This document shows positions 48,196 to 61,376 of a DNA stretch of 64,000 nt, piece after piece. Under the pieces are notes generated by a model. That model was given only the letters and a program-made list of their open reading frames with translations. It did no database searches and was not told the origin of the DNA. This stretch comes from Epiperipatus broadwayi. Lineage: Eukaryota; Onychophora; Udeonychophora; Euonychophora; Peripatidae. The DNA lies in contig JAQFVV010012404.1 in the NCBI GenBank assembly GCA_028023455.1, forward strand, positions 14,745,000 to 14,808,999, read 5' to 3'. The translations under genes were made by a program, and so were the position numbers. Numbering within the stretch: position 1 is the first letter of the stretch; each line of letters begins with the position of its first letter.

Positions 48196-51097
48196 AACTT
48201 AACCAATACAGTATTCAATATATTAGACTCAGTTTCTATTGGAAGCATAATGTGAAGACACCATTCTTGATAAAAATGACCACAACTTCTTGCTCCATTT
48301 GATTTATTTGAAAATTCAACATTAAGATCAATAATCCAAATCTATTACACTGCACCAAATTCATCTATTGTAATCTGGAGTAATCAAAATATACTAAATG
48401 GATAGTGTCATGTATTTAATTATTCAGATTACAATTTATGGCATTGAAGTAGAGTAATAGAGTTGATTATGGCTTCTAAATGTCAAGTGATACTCTATTT
48501 TATAATGATGGTATTTACAATCTCAATATTTTTTTATTATTTTGGTTTCCAAATATTTTCAAAAACTCCAATATAATAGAAAATTCAAGACTTTTTTTTT
48601 TTTAAATGAAATTTATTTTTCCAAATATTTTTTTGAAAAAGTTACTAGCAGTTTCTTGAATGTTAGAACTGATTAAAACAGGCAGAAAGATGAAAAGCAC
48701 CCTGGATAAATTTGGATATGGAAATAGAAACAAGAAAATAAAAAGATGTGTGGAATTTGCAAAAACAAAAAAGAAAATCTATGAGTTCTTTTTCTTTTAA
48801 AAAAAAATGCAAAAAAAAAAAAAAAAGGACATGAAAATATCTGAATAAGATTGGCTGTATTATGACTAACTGACAATAGGTACATCAAGATTGTAATGTA
48901 CTGTGTAGTGTCAACAGAAAATGAACATCATTTAATGAGATTTAAGATTATGAAATACTAGTCTTAAAAGCTATAATGACAATATTATATTCTGGTGAAT
49001 TTAAACTAGAGTTACATGTCATTTAAAAATATTAAAGATTTTGATGATGGTTCATAAGTGAATTATTGAAAGGAGCTGATTTAAAAAAAAGTAACCAGTA
49101 AATTTTTACTTAAAACAAGATAATATATAAAGAAAAGAAAAAAATATGAAAATATTTTAAAATTATTGTTTAGAAAAACTGGAGTATCACATATTCTGTA
49201 AAATATTATAAAAACAAATTAACAATGATATATAGAACTATAATTTTGTATTAAAAAAAAAAATCTATAGGAGAAAATAAAGATCTCAAGACTATAACAT
49301 ATATCTTAACATCAGAAGAAAAGTTGACTATTTCTAAAAAATGCTAAATATATCATGAAATGTATTGAGAACAAATTATAAGACTTGATAGTGAATAATT
49401 ATTATTTCTCTTTTATAAGATATATCATACATTAGATCCTAAAATAAAATGAAGTTTTCACAATATGAAGATCCAAAACAATTACATTTCATGAGTAAAA
49501 TATATAAACATATCTTTTGAATTTATCAATACATATAGTTGCTTGTTGTCGATAATTGATGTTATACTATTTGTGTAATGAATGCCACTCAAACTAATTT
49601 TTGTATCTTTGCAACATTGATTTGAATTACATAACTGCCTGGATATGGTGGTGGGTATTTTCTATTCAAGCATTAGTATAACATTGATATTAACAATAGG
49701 AAACTATGTGCATAGTCAAATTTAAAAATATTTATGTATGTAGGTGAACATATATACAATAATAGAGTGGCAGAATTGAGATTTGTTTTTCAGACTAATA
49801 AAGTTAAAAATAATTTTGTTTAGTCAAATGGCTAATACAATGTTGTGCTCAATCTGCCATTTGCAGATTTGAATGACTCATGATCTCTTGATCAATTAAT
49901 TATCCAATTATTTTTATTTTTTATTGTTACTGCATTATTTCATTGCAGTTAATTTTATTATTCCATTTGATGTATATAACTTTTAAAAGCAGTAGAGACA
50001 TGTACTTTTATATATTATAATTTTTTAAAAAAAAATACTTTATTATTAAATGAGTACATTATCACATTAAAGGGAGGATAGTTTTTAACAACTTAATATA
50101 TTAAATTTGTATCTTATTTAATTTATAGAGAAAACTGAAATCATGTAAAAAAGTGATATATTTTTAAAATAATAGACCTAAACACTATTTGGAAACTATT
50201 GCAATAAAAAAATATTTTGGTATCTTTCCAAATGGTTTAAGAAGACATGTAAAATTCACTGAACAGTTTTGTTTCTGTTCATAAGTTAATATTTTTGTAT
50301 TTACACCTTTTGTATTCTCTTTTGCCATAATTTTTTTAGTTATATATTTTTGAAAACCATTATTACCTTATAATGAAGTTGTTGTTATGTAATGTGTTTC
50401 TCAGAAAATTTTCTCCAGATAAATTTCTTGTAGTTCTCCTAGTAACTTAAGTTCATAGCTCTTCTTATATTAATTCACACACAGACAACATACATTTTAC
50501 TTAATAATGTGATAGGCCCTTTTTGTTTCTGATATTCCAAATTTACTCTTTTGTTATGGAATATTACTATAATGGATGGCATAAACTGCATTACTTCTGT
50601 ATAAGGTATTTTATCCTTCCACATATAATGTTAAATTTTTAAGAGTATGGATTTTATAATATTGTACATTTTATACAATATACTTTTTTTAAAAAAATTA
50701 TGCATTTATTATAAAAACATAGACAACTTTTAAGCAATATAAAAAAATATTTAATAAATAATTTCATGATTGTAATGTTCTAAAAAATTTAGTAAATCAG
50801 TGATATCCAAGAGAGGTAAAATATGTTTGCAATAATTTATATATGGTACAAAAATAATTATAAAGTAATGTCTTTATTAGGAAAATATATATGTATAAGT
50901 TTGCACAACATATGTGTGAAATTTAAGAAGTTTAGAAAGTTGACCTATGAAATGGTATAACTCCTCTTTTGCAATTCCTTGCACTGTATGTGCTTTAAAA
51001 GAAAGGGGGGAAATGTTATTGACTCCATTGCTGTTTACCTATTTATGAGTTATAAAGATTTACACAGTTGAAATAGATTATATATTTTTAAATCTGT
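48196..51097. other. AT-rich region, no gene seen
   Basis: Poly(A) and poly(T) runs dominate (48592-48604 and 48817-48826, for example). I see no domain in any frame. A 71-codon minus-strand frame at 48673-48888 is Phe-rich and compositional. Confidence 0.5.
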
Positions 51098-51430
51098 TTT
51101 ATTAATTTTGGAAAATCTGTTTCTTTGTTTGTTAACTTTTGATCATTTTCATGTTAGAGAGCAATTTTAAAATTGAGGTTTAATATATTTAAATTCAATA
51201 GAATTGCTTGAAAATTAATATATAATTAAGTTATATTACACTAATCCATTTGAAACACTTATCTTTTTAGTATGTCAACTAGTTTGATAGATATGGAGCA
51301 GAAAGTGAAAAAAGTATGAAAAATATTCAACAATTTCATGTATTGCACAGAATTTTCATTTAGTTTAAATAATGGCCACAAGAGGGCAGTTTAAATTTTT
51401 TTCTTTCAATTTAATAACATTTTGAACTCT
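51098..51430. repeat. Dispersed repeat family R2, copy 2
   Basis: Matches 29905-30300 in the same orientation, with the landmarks listed there. In this copy the block before the TTTCTTTCAATTTAATAACA end differs and carries GGCCACAAGAGGGCAG, resembling a CTCF-type core. The two copies are old relative to each other. Confidence 0.65.
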
Positions 51431-51502
51431 TAATGTATATATACATATTTAGTATGTGTATATATTTATATATGTATAATAAATCAGTAATTAAGTTTGT
51501 TA

Positions 51503-51710
51503 TTTAAAATTGTTTTACTGTTTTTATTTTAACAACTGTTTAAAAAACAGCTTAATTTAAACACACACTATTTAAAACTATCACAAAAACTTAAAGAGAA
51601 CTCAGTTCATCATTTTTGAAAACTATTGTGAATTTACTTCTTTAGATTTTTTTTTTTAAAAACAACAGTTTTAAAATAGAAATAAAAACTGTCAAACAAT
51701 TTTAAATATA
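51503..51710. mobile_element. Small MITE-like inverted repeat (about 210 bp)
   Basis: The left arm (about 51503-51550) and the reverse complement of the right arm (about 51660-51710) share ATTTAAAATTGTTT, then CTGTTTTTATTT, then AACTGTT. There is no coding capacity and no clear target duplication. Confidence 0.5.
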
Positions 51711-51759
51711 AAACTTAAATGTACACACACTAAATAATATGTCCAGAAATTAATTTATT

Positions 51760-52105
51760 TCCTATTTTACTGTGCCAATAATAAAAACTTAAAAATAATA
51801 GATATTTTTTATATATATTAAATGCTTTTAGTAACTGCACTAAAAAGAAATAAAATAATTATTAACTTGAAATAAAAGCATGTGGGTACAGAAATTAATT
51901 AAGTCAATCCCTGTTTTTTATAAAAGGGATTGACTTAATTTATTTTTGGATTCTCTATGCTTTTAGTTCAAGTTAAATCTAAAAACTCCAGTTGTAGTTG
52001 AAGAAACAATTATTTTATTTCTTTTTAGTGCACAGTCAGTAAAAGCATTTAATATAAACATTTTTATCTCTATTATTGTTTTAGAATAATTGTAGATTAA
52101 TGATA
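51760..52105. mobile_element. Foldback/palindromic element of about 350 bp
   Basis: Two arms of roughly 160 bp are imperfect reverse complements. The innermost 15 bp (51897-51911 and 51926-51940) pair perfectly around a 14-nt loop. Outer matches include ATGCTTTTA.TTCAAGTTAA, AATTATTTTATTTCTTTTTAG and AAAAGCATTTAATATA. The whole could form one long hairpin. It carries no gene; a foldback MITE is the likeliest identity. Confidence 0.7.
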
Positions 52106-52197
52106 ATGTATTTTAAATGAACATTGAAATAAAAAGAAATTACAAATAATAATATATTACCAAATTTAATAAAATAAATTGAATTTATTATTATTAA

Positions 52198-53002
52198 CCC
52201 TTCAAGCGACTAATTGTTCATTCGCCGCAGGTGGTAACACTCAAAGCTTTTAATTGGCCGATGCACAAAATAATGTATCAATTTTTCAAAAGTTATTGAC
52301 CGTTTTTTTAAATATATTCACTTTAGTTTCGTTTTTAAAAAGTATATTAGTAATTTCTCACATTATAAAAATAAACGAAAGTTTGTTCAAAAATAAATTT
52401 TGATTTTTAATTTTAAAAATATTTGTTACGGTTGACATGAAAAGAAACGTCAATCATCAATTTCACGTTATGATTTTTTTTCCCGACTTTGCAATAAATA
52501 AATAATTCTTGCTAAAATCTTAACTATTTTTGTAAAATAATATTTTATTTTTGACATATTATATGAAAATAATTTGTATTTTAGTTGTATTTCATCAAAA
52601 AATATTTTAAAATGCTCTAAAACATTCGTTTATCATTTTCAAAATAAAACAAAAGCGTTCGTAACTTTAATTTTTGGCAGCCATATAAAAATTTTAACAG
52701 CCAATAAGATTCAAGAAAAGATGATGAGAAGGCGGAGCTTTTCCATTTTCTTTTGTTTACAAAATTTCAACAGCCAATAAGATTCAAGAAAAGATGTGAA
52801 AAGGCAGTGCTTTGTTTTTGTTTGACATAAATCGTCTTTTTATTGATTTTTACTTGTAAAATAATTCAATAGATGGCAGTATATTATAAAACTTTTTGCG
52901 TTCTAAAAAATGACGTCAAAACCGTAAACGTAGTACAAAAACTAAGCAATTTACAGTGATGTCAAATTGCCTCGATTAAAAACGAGCAGGTCAGTCAAAA
53001 GG
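52198..53002. mobile_element. piggyBac-like non-autonomous element (805 bp)
   Basis: Flanked by TTAA at 52194-52197 and 53003-53006. The left end starts CCCTTCAAGCGAC and the right end, reverse-complemented, starts CCTTTTGACTGAC. The right-end pattern is close to that of the element at 33745-34821, but the interiors differ, so these are two families. There is no transposase. A 28-bp direct repeat (AACAGCCAATAAGATTCAAG and following bases) occurs at 52696 and 52769. The element is richer in CG dinucleotides than its surroundings. Confidence 0.65.
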
Positions 53003-53006
53003 TTAA

Positions 53007-54803
<1,797 letters not shown>

Positions 54804-54841
54804 TAATAATAGTAGTAGTAGTATATTGTTTATTAAAATAA

Positions 54842-57060
54842 ATACATTTATTATATTAATTTATTTGAATACAGTTCAAAATATATTTACACAAATACAA
54901 ATTTCATTCTTCTCCTACTAAGCTGTATTTGCACTTTTATATAGAAGAAAGTTTTTTATAACATTTTAAATATTTGCATGAAATCATAAACATAGTATAA
55001 AATAAAATATGCCAATAATAACAACAACAATAAATTACATTTCAATAATATATTATTATAAAATAAAAATATTGATTATACACCATTAGATATTCGAATA
55101 TTTTTTCTATATACTAATTTTTTCCTTTTCCCCTCTTTAATATATTTTTAATTTTTTTTTTTTAATTTTTTTATAATATTGTCAGTTTCTTAATTCAATA
55201 GGTAAATTATTAAATAATTTAGCAATATAATGATTTATTATTCTAGTTCCATATTTATTACAATATGTATATATTTCAAATTGTTTTGTAGGTTGTTTTT
55301 TTTAAAAGTACTATCAAAAACCTTTTTCTTTATAATTATATTATCGAGAAGGTGATTGAATAATAAAATATTATTTTTGTATATACTTTTTTCGTTATTG
55401 ATATATTTTTCCTTCTTTTAGATCAATTGTTCTTTTTTGCAGTAATGGCAATCTATTAATATTAGAAAAGCTTGCAAAACCATAACTCAATAAAGATTCA
55501 TATATAAAGATTTATATATAACAATAAGAATATTTATAGGAAAAGTATCTTTGATTTTGTAAAACATTGTTATAAAATATCTAAATTAATATATTAATTA
55601 GTACGTTTATATGATGTTTCCAAGACATTGTTAATCTATCATCATTCTGAGATATCTTATAAAGTTTATTTGTTCTACTTTTATACACTTATTATTCCAT
55701 TATTGTCATATGAACACTCATGTGAATGCAAATGCATATCAATATTTTTATATTTTATGTGAGGAGAGCATATTAACATATATATATATTTTTCTTCATT
55801 TATATAAATTTCTCTCTTCAAACACCAAAAGACAATTTTGTTCAAATTTTTTTGACATTCTTTAATTGCAATATCAATATTACTATTTACACTCCATAAT
55901 TACAGTATCATAGGCATATTGATATATTGTTCCTTCAATATTAATATTTTTAAATCATTTATGAAAATCAGAAACAACAATGTACTAAATATAGAACCTT
56001 GAGGAACCCCGTATAATTTTTTTTGCTCATTACTTGAGATATTTGATATTTTTGCTACAACATATCTGTCCTTTAAATAATTTTTAAATAAACTGAGTAA
56101 TTTTCCCCTAACTCCACAATTTTGTAAACTGTGAATTAATTGATTATGCTCAATAATATCAAAAGCCTTAAAAAAATCTAAAAAAAAATACAGGTAAATT
56201 TTAATGCACTGTTAATTTTATCTGTAAAATTCTCTAATAACATAGTTGTCTTTATTTCTTCTATGAATCCATTTTGGTTTTCATTAAAAAAATATTTTTA
56301 GTTAAATTTTTTTAAATTATTTTATAAATATATTTTTCTATTATTTTAACAATTGAAGGAAGAATAGATATAGCTTTATAGTTATTAAAATTATTTTTAG
56401 CACCAGATTTATAAACTCGTCTTACTATAGATGTTTTTAATAATGTAGGAAACTAACTATTTTCTATTATTTTATTAATCATATAAATTATAACATTTGA
56501 TAGAATGTCAATATTACTTTTTATATCTACCATTCCGATTGTATCTATACCTGGGCTTATATTATCTTTACATTTCTTATTCATGTAAATTTGGCATAAA
56601 TATTTTATTAAGTTGACAATTATATGTTTTCAAAATATTATCATCATGATCATTTATAGAACTTGATTTCCTTACTAATATTTCATTTATTTTTCTCCAA
56701 GTTTTTTTTAGAACACCTTTATTTTCATTAAAAAACAATCTTTTCTCTGCCCTTATCATAGAATTAACTTTATTTCTTAATGCCTTATATTTAAGAAATA
56801 AATCATGATTTTGTTTAGTTTTACATTATTTCCATAAATTGTTTTTTTTTCTTTTATTAATTTCAATATTTTTTATTTATCCAATTAATATGGAACTTTT
56901 TATTATTATTTTTAATCGCAATGATTTCTTGTGACTTGTTGTATACATTTTTGAAAATTTCTACAGACTTTTCATATATAGTAACCATTAATTTTTTTGA
57001 CTTCATTCCAGTCAGTTTAATCCAATCAGGCTCTTATAGAATCTCAATCATTTCTCAGTT
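54842..57060 (-). pseudogene. Decayed jockey/CR1-like LINE reverse transcriptase
   Basis: Read on the minus strand with many stops. A pre-RT segment at 56577-56830 has YKALRNKVNSMIRAEKRLFF then LKKTWRKINEIL, a pattern typical upstream of RT in jockey/CR1/RTE-type elements. RT pieces follow at lower coordinates: NNYKAISILPSIVKIIEK near 56340-56400, then a decayed GVPQGS and LLFLIFINDL around 55955-56012. YQYAYDT is near 55895-55920, where the catalytic YADD has become YAYD, so the active site is destroyed. A C-terminal LLFNHLLDNIIIKKK-like stretch lies near 55330-55370. The 3' end points to the TTA/TAA microsatellite at 54677-54801, and I-like LINEs often end in TAA repeats; whether this is the tail is open. 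The copy is truncated at its 5' end. Confidence 0.65.
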
Positions 57061-60000
57061 TATCCTATCTGAATGCCACATCTAGTTATGATTTTAGTAT
57101 AGAAAAATTTATATTGCCACCCTACTCTTAAATATATAGAATTAATGTTCATGATGATGGTCATTATCTAATTGGATTAACATGTTCATTTCTGGTAGCA
57201 TTGATGCAGAAAATACCTATTTCCATATAAAAAGTCTTTCAAACTCCCCATAAAGTTTCAGCAACACTATAGAGTTTGAGAAAGATCAAATTCTAAGAGG
57301 GTGGAGGTGGTAGTAATATTGTTAATTTTTTGGTTATTGAGAATTATTTTTCTTTTACAGTTTATTGTTTACTCATGAAAACATGCTTTTAATATTCATT
57401 CATACACAAACATTTATATTAGTAATTTTTTTTAGAATAGTAAAAAAATTTCTTTTAGCCATAACTTTATTGGATTTTATAAAGGTTTATACATAGTGAG
57501 TAGCAGAGAAAATATGATGATAAATTTTACATATATTCAGTAAATAAAATAAGAATTACATTGGCAATATGAGGAAAGTATTTTCTAGGGAGTGATAAAT
57601 CATTCATAGTACTATTCTCTGAGAAGAAGATACTCATTTGTAGTCTTTCCAAATATGATGATTATACAATTTTAGAAAGACAATTTTTTATTGATTTGAG
57701 CTTATTAATGATTGTATTTGGATACATATGTGGGTATTCATCCTGTATATTGAATATACATGTAGTTCACAAGCAGGCAAATAAAATGAAAGTGATAAAA
57801 CAACAGGGAAAAAAAATCTTACATAAAGTTATCAAGTAATAGTGAGATTGACCAGAAATGGAAAATAAAAAAAAAACTACATTCTATCCCAAGCAATTTG
57901 TAGGTAATGACCTAAGTTAGTAAATAGTTCAATTTATTTTTGGCACATCAAATTAGTCATAAAACATTAAAATTTAATTTGAATAAAATTCAAACTGCTT
58001 GAACTCTATTAGTTCTAGCATTTGAAGTGACCTATTTAGCTTTTATTTATTATCTCTAAGTTCATCTTGAGAGCTACCATCAAAGATGAATATACAAGTT
58101 CAAACATCTTTCTGTATTGGTATTTTTCCACTATAGGAGAAAAGAAAAAAAAGTTATTGTATATATTTTGTAGAGAAGTGTAATTGGGAATGGAAAAGTA
58201 GGTCAGGGCTTATTAATTAATGGTAGTAAAATATATGATCCAATAATGGGTAAACATTTAATTATTAAAGAAAGTTGAATGAAGTACATTTTTAATTAAA
58301 TTTACTGATACCTTAGACTGTTATATATTCATTCTTTTTGTAGACACATACTGAAATTATCACCATAATTTTTTTCCTGCAAGTGTTTTTAGCAGAGGAC
58401 TATAATGTCTGATAAATTTTATAGGAAAATGAAGACTAGATATGCATTATGTAATATTCCCGCTAAAGAATATTAGAAAGTGATATTTTTATAAATAAGA
58501 AGATATACATAAGATAGAAAAGCAATTAGTGGGTCTGAATTCTTTAAAATGATTTGTCAAAATATTAGACATAGGTTTAGGGGAAGTTTAAAAAAGAAAA
58601 CCCATGAAAGAATAAGAAATTTTAATAAAATTGGAGGTGACCACTCTACCAGTATGAATGGATTATGCCAATGATTTTACTGGACTCAATTTTAATGAAA
58701 AATCCCTTGTAAACTGTGGGAAAATAATCATTAGAACTTGAAGATATGACCAGAAAGATAGGAAGAATAACAATGTTATCCACATTTGTCATGAATGGAA
58801 TTGTTTGCTTTAGTTTTCATTCAAATATCCCAGAAAACTCCTTTGTAATCAACTGTAGGAGGAAATTTTTCTAAAAAATAAAAAACACTAATGTCCCCAA
58901 GATAATTGATGTTTTTGTCTAAATGATTCTGTTAATCTTTTATTGAATATCCTTCACAGTATATACTAATTCAAAAACATCCTAGATCCTGAATATCAAG
59001 TTGGACAATAATTGATGCATATTTATGCAAAACCAATCTAAATATAAAGCTAGCTTGATCAGTAGAATCATTTTTCTGAATAAATTGGTCCTGTGATAAT
59101 TAAATTTGTTTTTAGGATAGACTCCAGAATCTTCAATCATTATGGCTCCATGAAGGTTGGGAAAATTTTAGAATGAGAGAGTAGAAATGGAATTTTAAAA
59201 AATGAAACCAGTAAAGCTATATAAAAACTCTTAACTACTACTATTTTGTTTAATAATATTATGTTTAAGTACAAACTATAGAATAACATCTATCCTTGAA
59301 CATAGATTTCCTCAATAGAAAAAATATTTTATGAAAAATGGCAACTAAATATATCTTGTACTAGTCTTGTTAGAGATAAGAGATTCAGGTCAATAAATAA
59401 AATTGTCTGTAGGATTTTCTGAAGTGTACCAAGAGAGAAATTATTCTGATCCATCCAGCTAATATTGTTCCCAGAAGATATAATCTTTTGATCTTGAAAT
59501 GTTTTTGAAAGGCAAATTTTCATTTTGTTTGTCAAGATATATTGCCTTAATTCTTCACTTGCTTCATATAATAAATTTAATTGTAAAATTCATTATTAAG
59601 GGGTACAAGCATTTACACATTTTTCATGAAGGATATCACTCATATTTTTGATGGAGGATATCACTCATGCAAGTGATTAAAATGATGTAAATGGATATCT
59701 TGGTGGCATGCATTATAATCACAGATGCAATATTAATGAAATATTTCAGGTTACAAATAGATCTAAAAATATAGCATATTCAGAGAGAATAGAAAGATGG
59801 AAGAGGAATGTAATTATGTTAAATTACAGCTTCAGGACTTGTCTTATAATGGATGAGACTCAAGTTGATACCCCATGAAGCAATTCAGGAATATAGCAAA
59901 ATAATATCTGGAAGTACTGTATGATCATGTTTCAAGAAGAAAAAAATATTTGCCACTTAAGAAAAAAGTTTGATAATATTCCAGATATTTTTGTTTCAGT

Positions 60001-60161
60001 TTCAATCATGTTAAAATTATTGGAGAAAAGATTTTTGATATTAATACTGTGATGATCGCACATACTGCGATCACACATATAGATATTTAACATTTAAATA
60101 GTATTAAATAGTGTGTTTTAAAATACTAGCAAAAGAATTTAAAACTTATGAAGAAATAAAT
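57061..60161. other. AT-rich region with possible element remnants
   Basis: No intact gene. Plus-strand phrases such as FRGSLKKKTHERIRNF (about 58575-58620) and VRDKRFRSINKIV (about 59365-59405) read like decayed retroelement coding sequence, but no ordered domain set could be built. A GATATCACTCAT block is repeated at 59632 and 59656. Confidence 0.35.
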
Positions 60162-60169
60162 GTTTTAAT
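60162..60169. repeat. Presumed 8-bp target duplication of the hAT element
   Basis: GTTTTAAT directly precedes the element's CAGGGCC terminus. hAT elements duplicate 8 bp; the partner copy would be past the window end, so it cannot be confirmed here. Confidence 0.45.
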
Positions 60170-60195
60170 CAGGGCCGGCGGAAGCGGGCATGCAA

Positions 60196-60285
60196 CGCAT
60201 GCTAGGCATGCGGGCGCTGGCAGAAGGAGGCGCCATCACTGAGAGATTAGCATCTGAAAAAGAAGGCGCCATCCCTGAGAAATTA
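60196..60285. repeat. Subterminal repeats of the hAT element
   Basis: GGCGCCATC.CTGAGA(G/A)ATTA occurs twice in direct orientation (about 60223-60249 and 60257-60285). Just before it, GCATGC-type motifs occur at about 60187-60220. hAT transposases bind short subterminal repeats, so these are plausible binding sites. Confidence 0.5.
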
Positions 60286-61376
60286 AAACTCTACTAACAA
60301 AAATACTCACATTTGAAGAATATTATTCTCAAATGTTTATTTACAAAAATTATTGAGAGTAGATTATTGAAAATCATATGAAGTCATATTATATCTTATT
60401 AAATGACACACACAAGCAGGCCTGCACACAAGCTCTGCTTAATATTAAAAATATAAAACAATCAAATCTATTATTTATCATGAACAATAAACTAAACATA
60501 AAGTTTATTATATTACAAATTTCATATTGTAATGTTTATATATATATAGTACTGCTTATAGTAAACTATAAGTAACTTTCTGCTAGCAAATATATAAATA
60601 AACACACACTAAAAGTATTATAAATTAGAACTTATGTATGTATATGCGTATATATATATATTAGATCATGTACATAATTTTGAAATCGTAAGAAACGATT
60701 ATAATATTGCAAAATAAAACATTTTCTAATTTTTTATTTAAATAATAATTTGATATAAATATTCGAACGTGTATGTAATATATATTATAGGTATAATTCC
60801 AGTAAACTTAATATAATTTTCAGTTTACTTTTTATTTTATATATTTTAATCGTTGTCAAAAGTCTATTTTTTCTGCATACTAATTAGGTTTGCAAATTAA
60901 TTACATACGTTTGCTTATGATGTTTATCGCAAATTTTAAAATCTTAGTAAGAACTTGTAAACAATAATTATAATCCCAGGAAATTTTCTATTGAAATCGC
61001 AAATCAGGCCTGGCAGGCCACCTGTGTTAATTAGAAAAATATATGATAACAAAAGAAAATCTTGCCAATGGTAAAACTAAAATGTTCAATCAAGCGTAAA
61101 AAACTGGACACTTGAGTTATTTTAAAACCTGACCATTTTTAATGTCAATGGCTGACTATTTCCAATTTATTAGCTGCCTTTTTTAGGTAAACAAGTTAAA
61201 CAACTTCTTCCCCTCCGCGTATAGAGTTTTGTATTTTGGCGCAAGAAGTAATTTGTGTTGGACATCTAAATTAGCGATATATAATCTTAAGTATTAAGAT
61301 ACATGATGTAAATATATAAATTAGAGTCCGTATTTATTTATTTATTACATTTGAAAATTATTTTAAAGTGGCGTTC

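Noticed and set aside
61368-61376. GTG at 61368 as start of the transposase
   Set aside because: Animal genes rarely start at GTG; an in-frame ATG lies three codons downstream at 61377.
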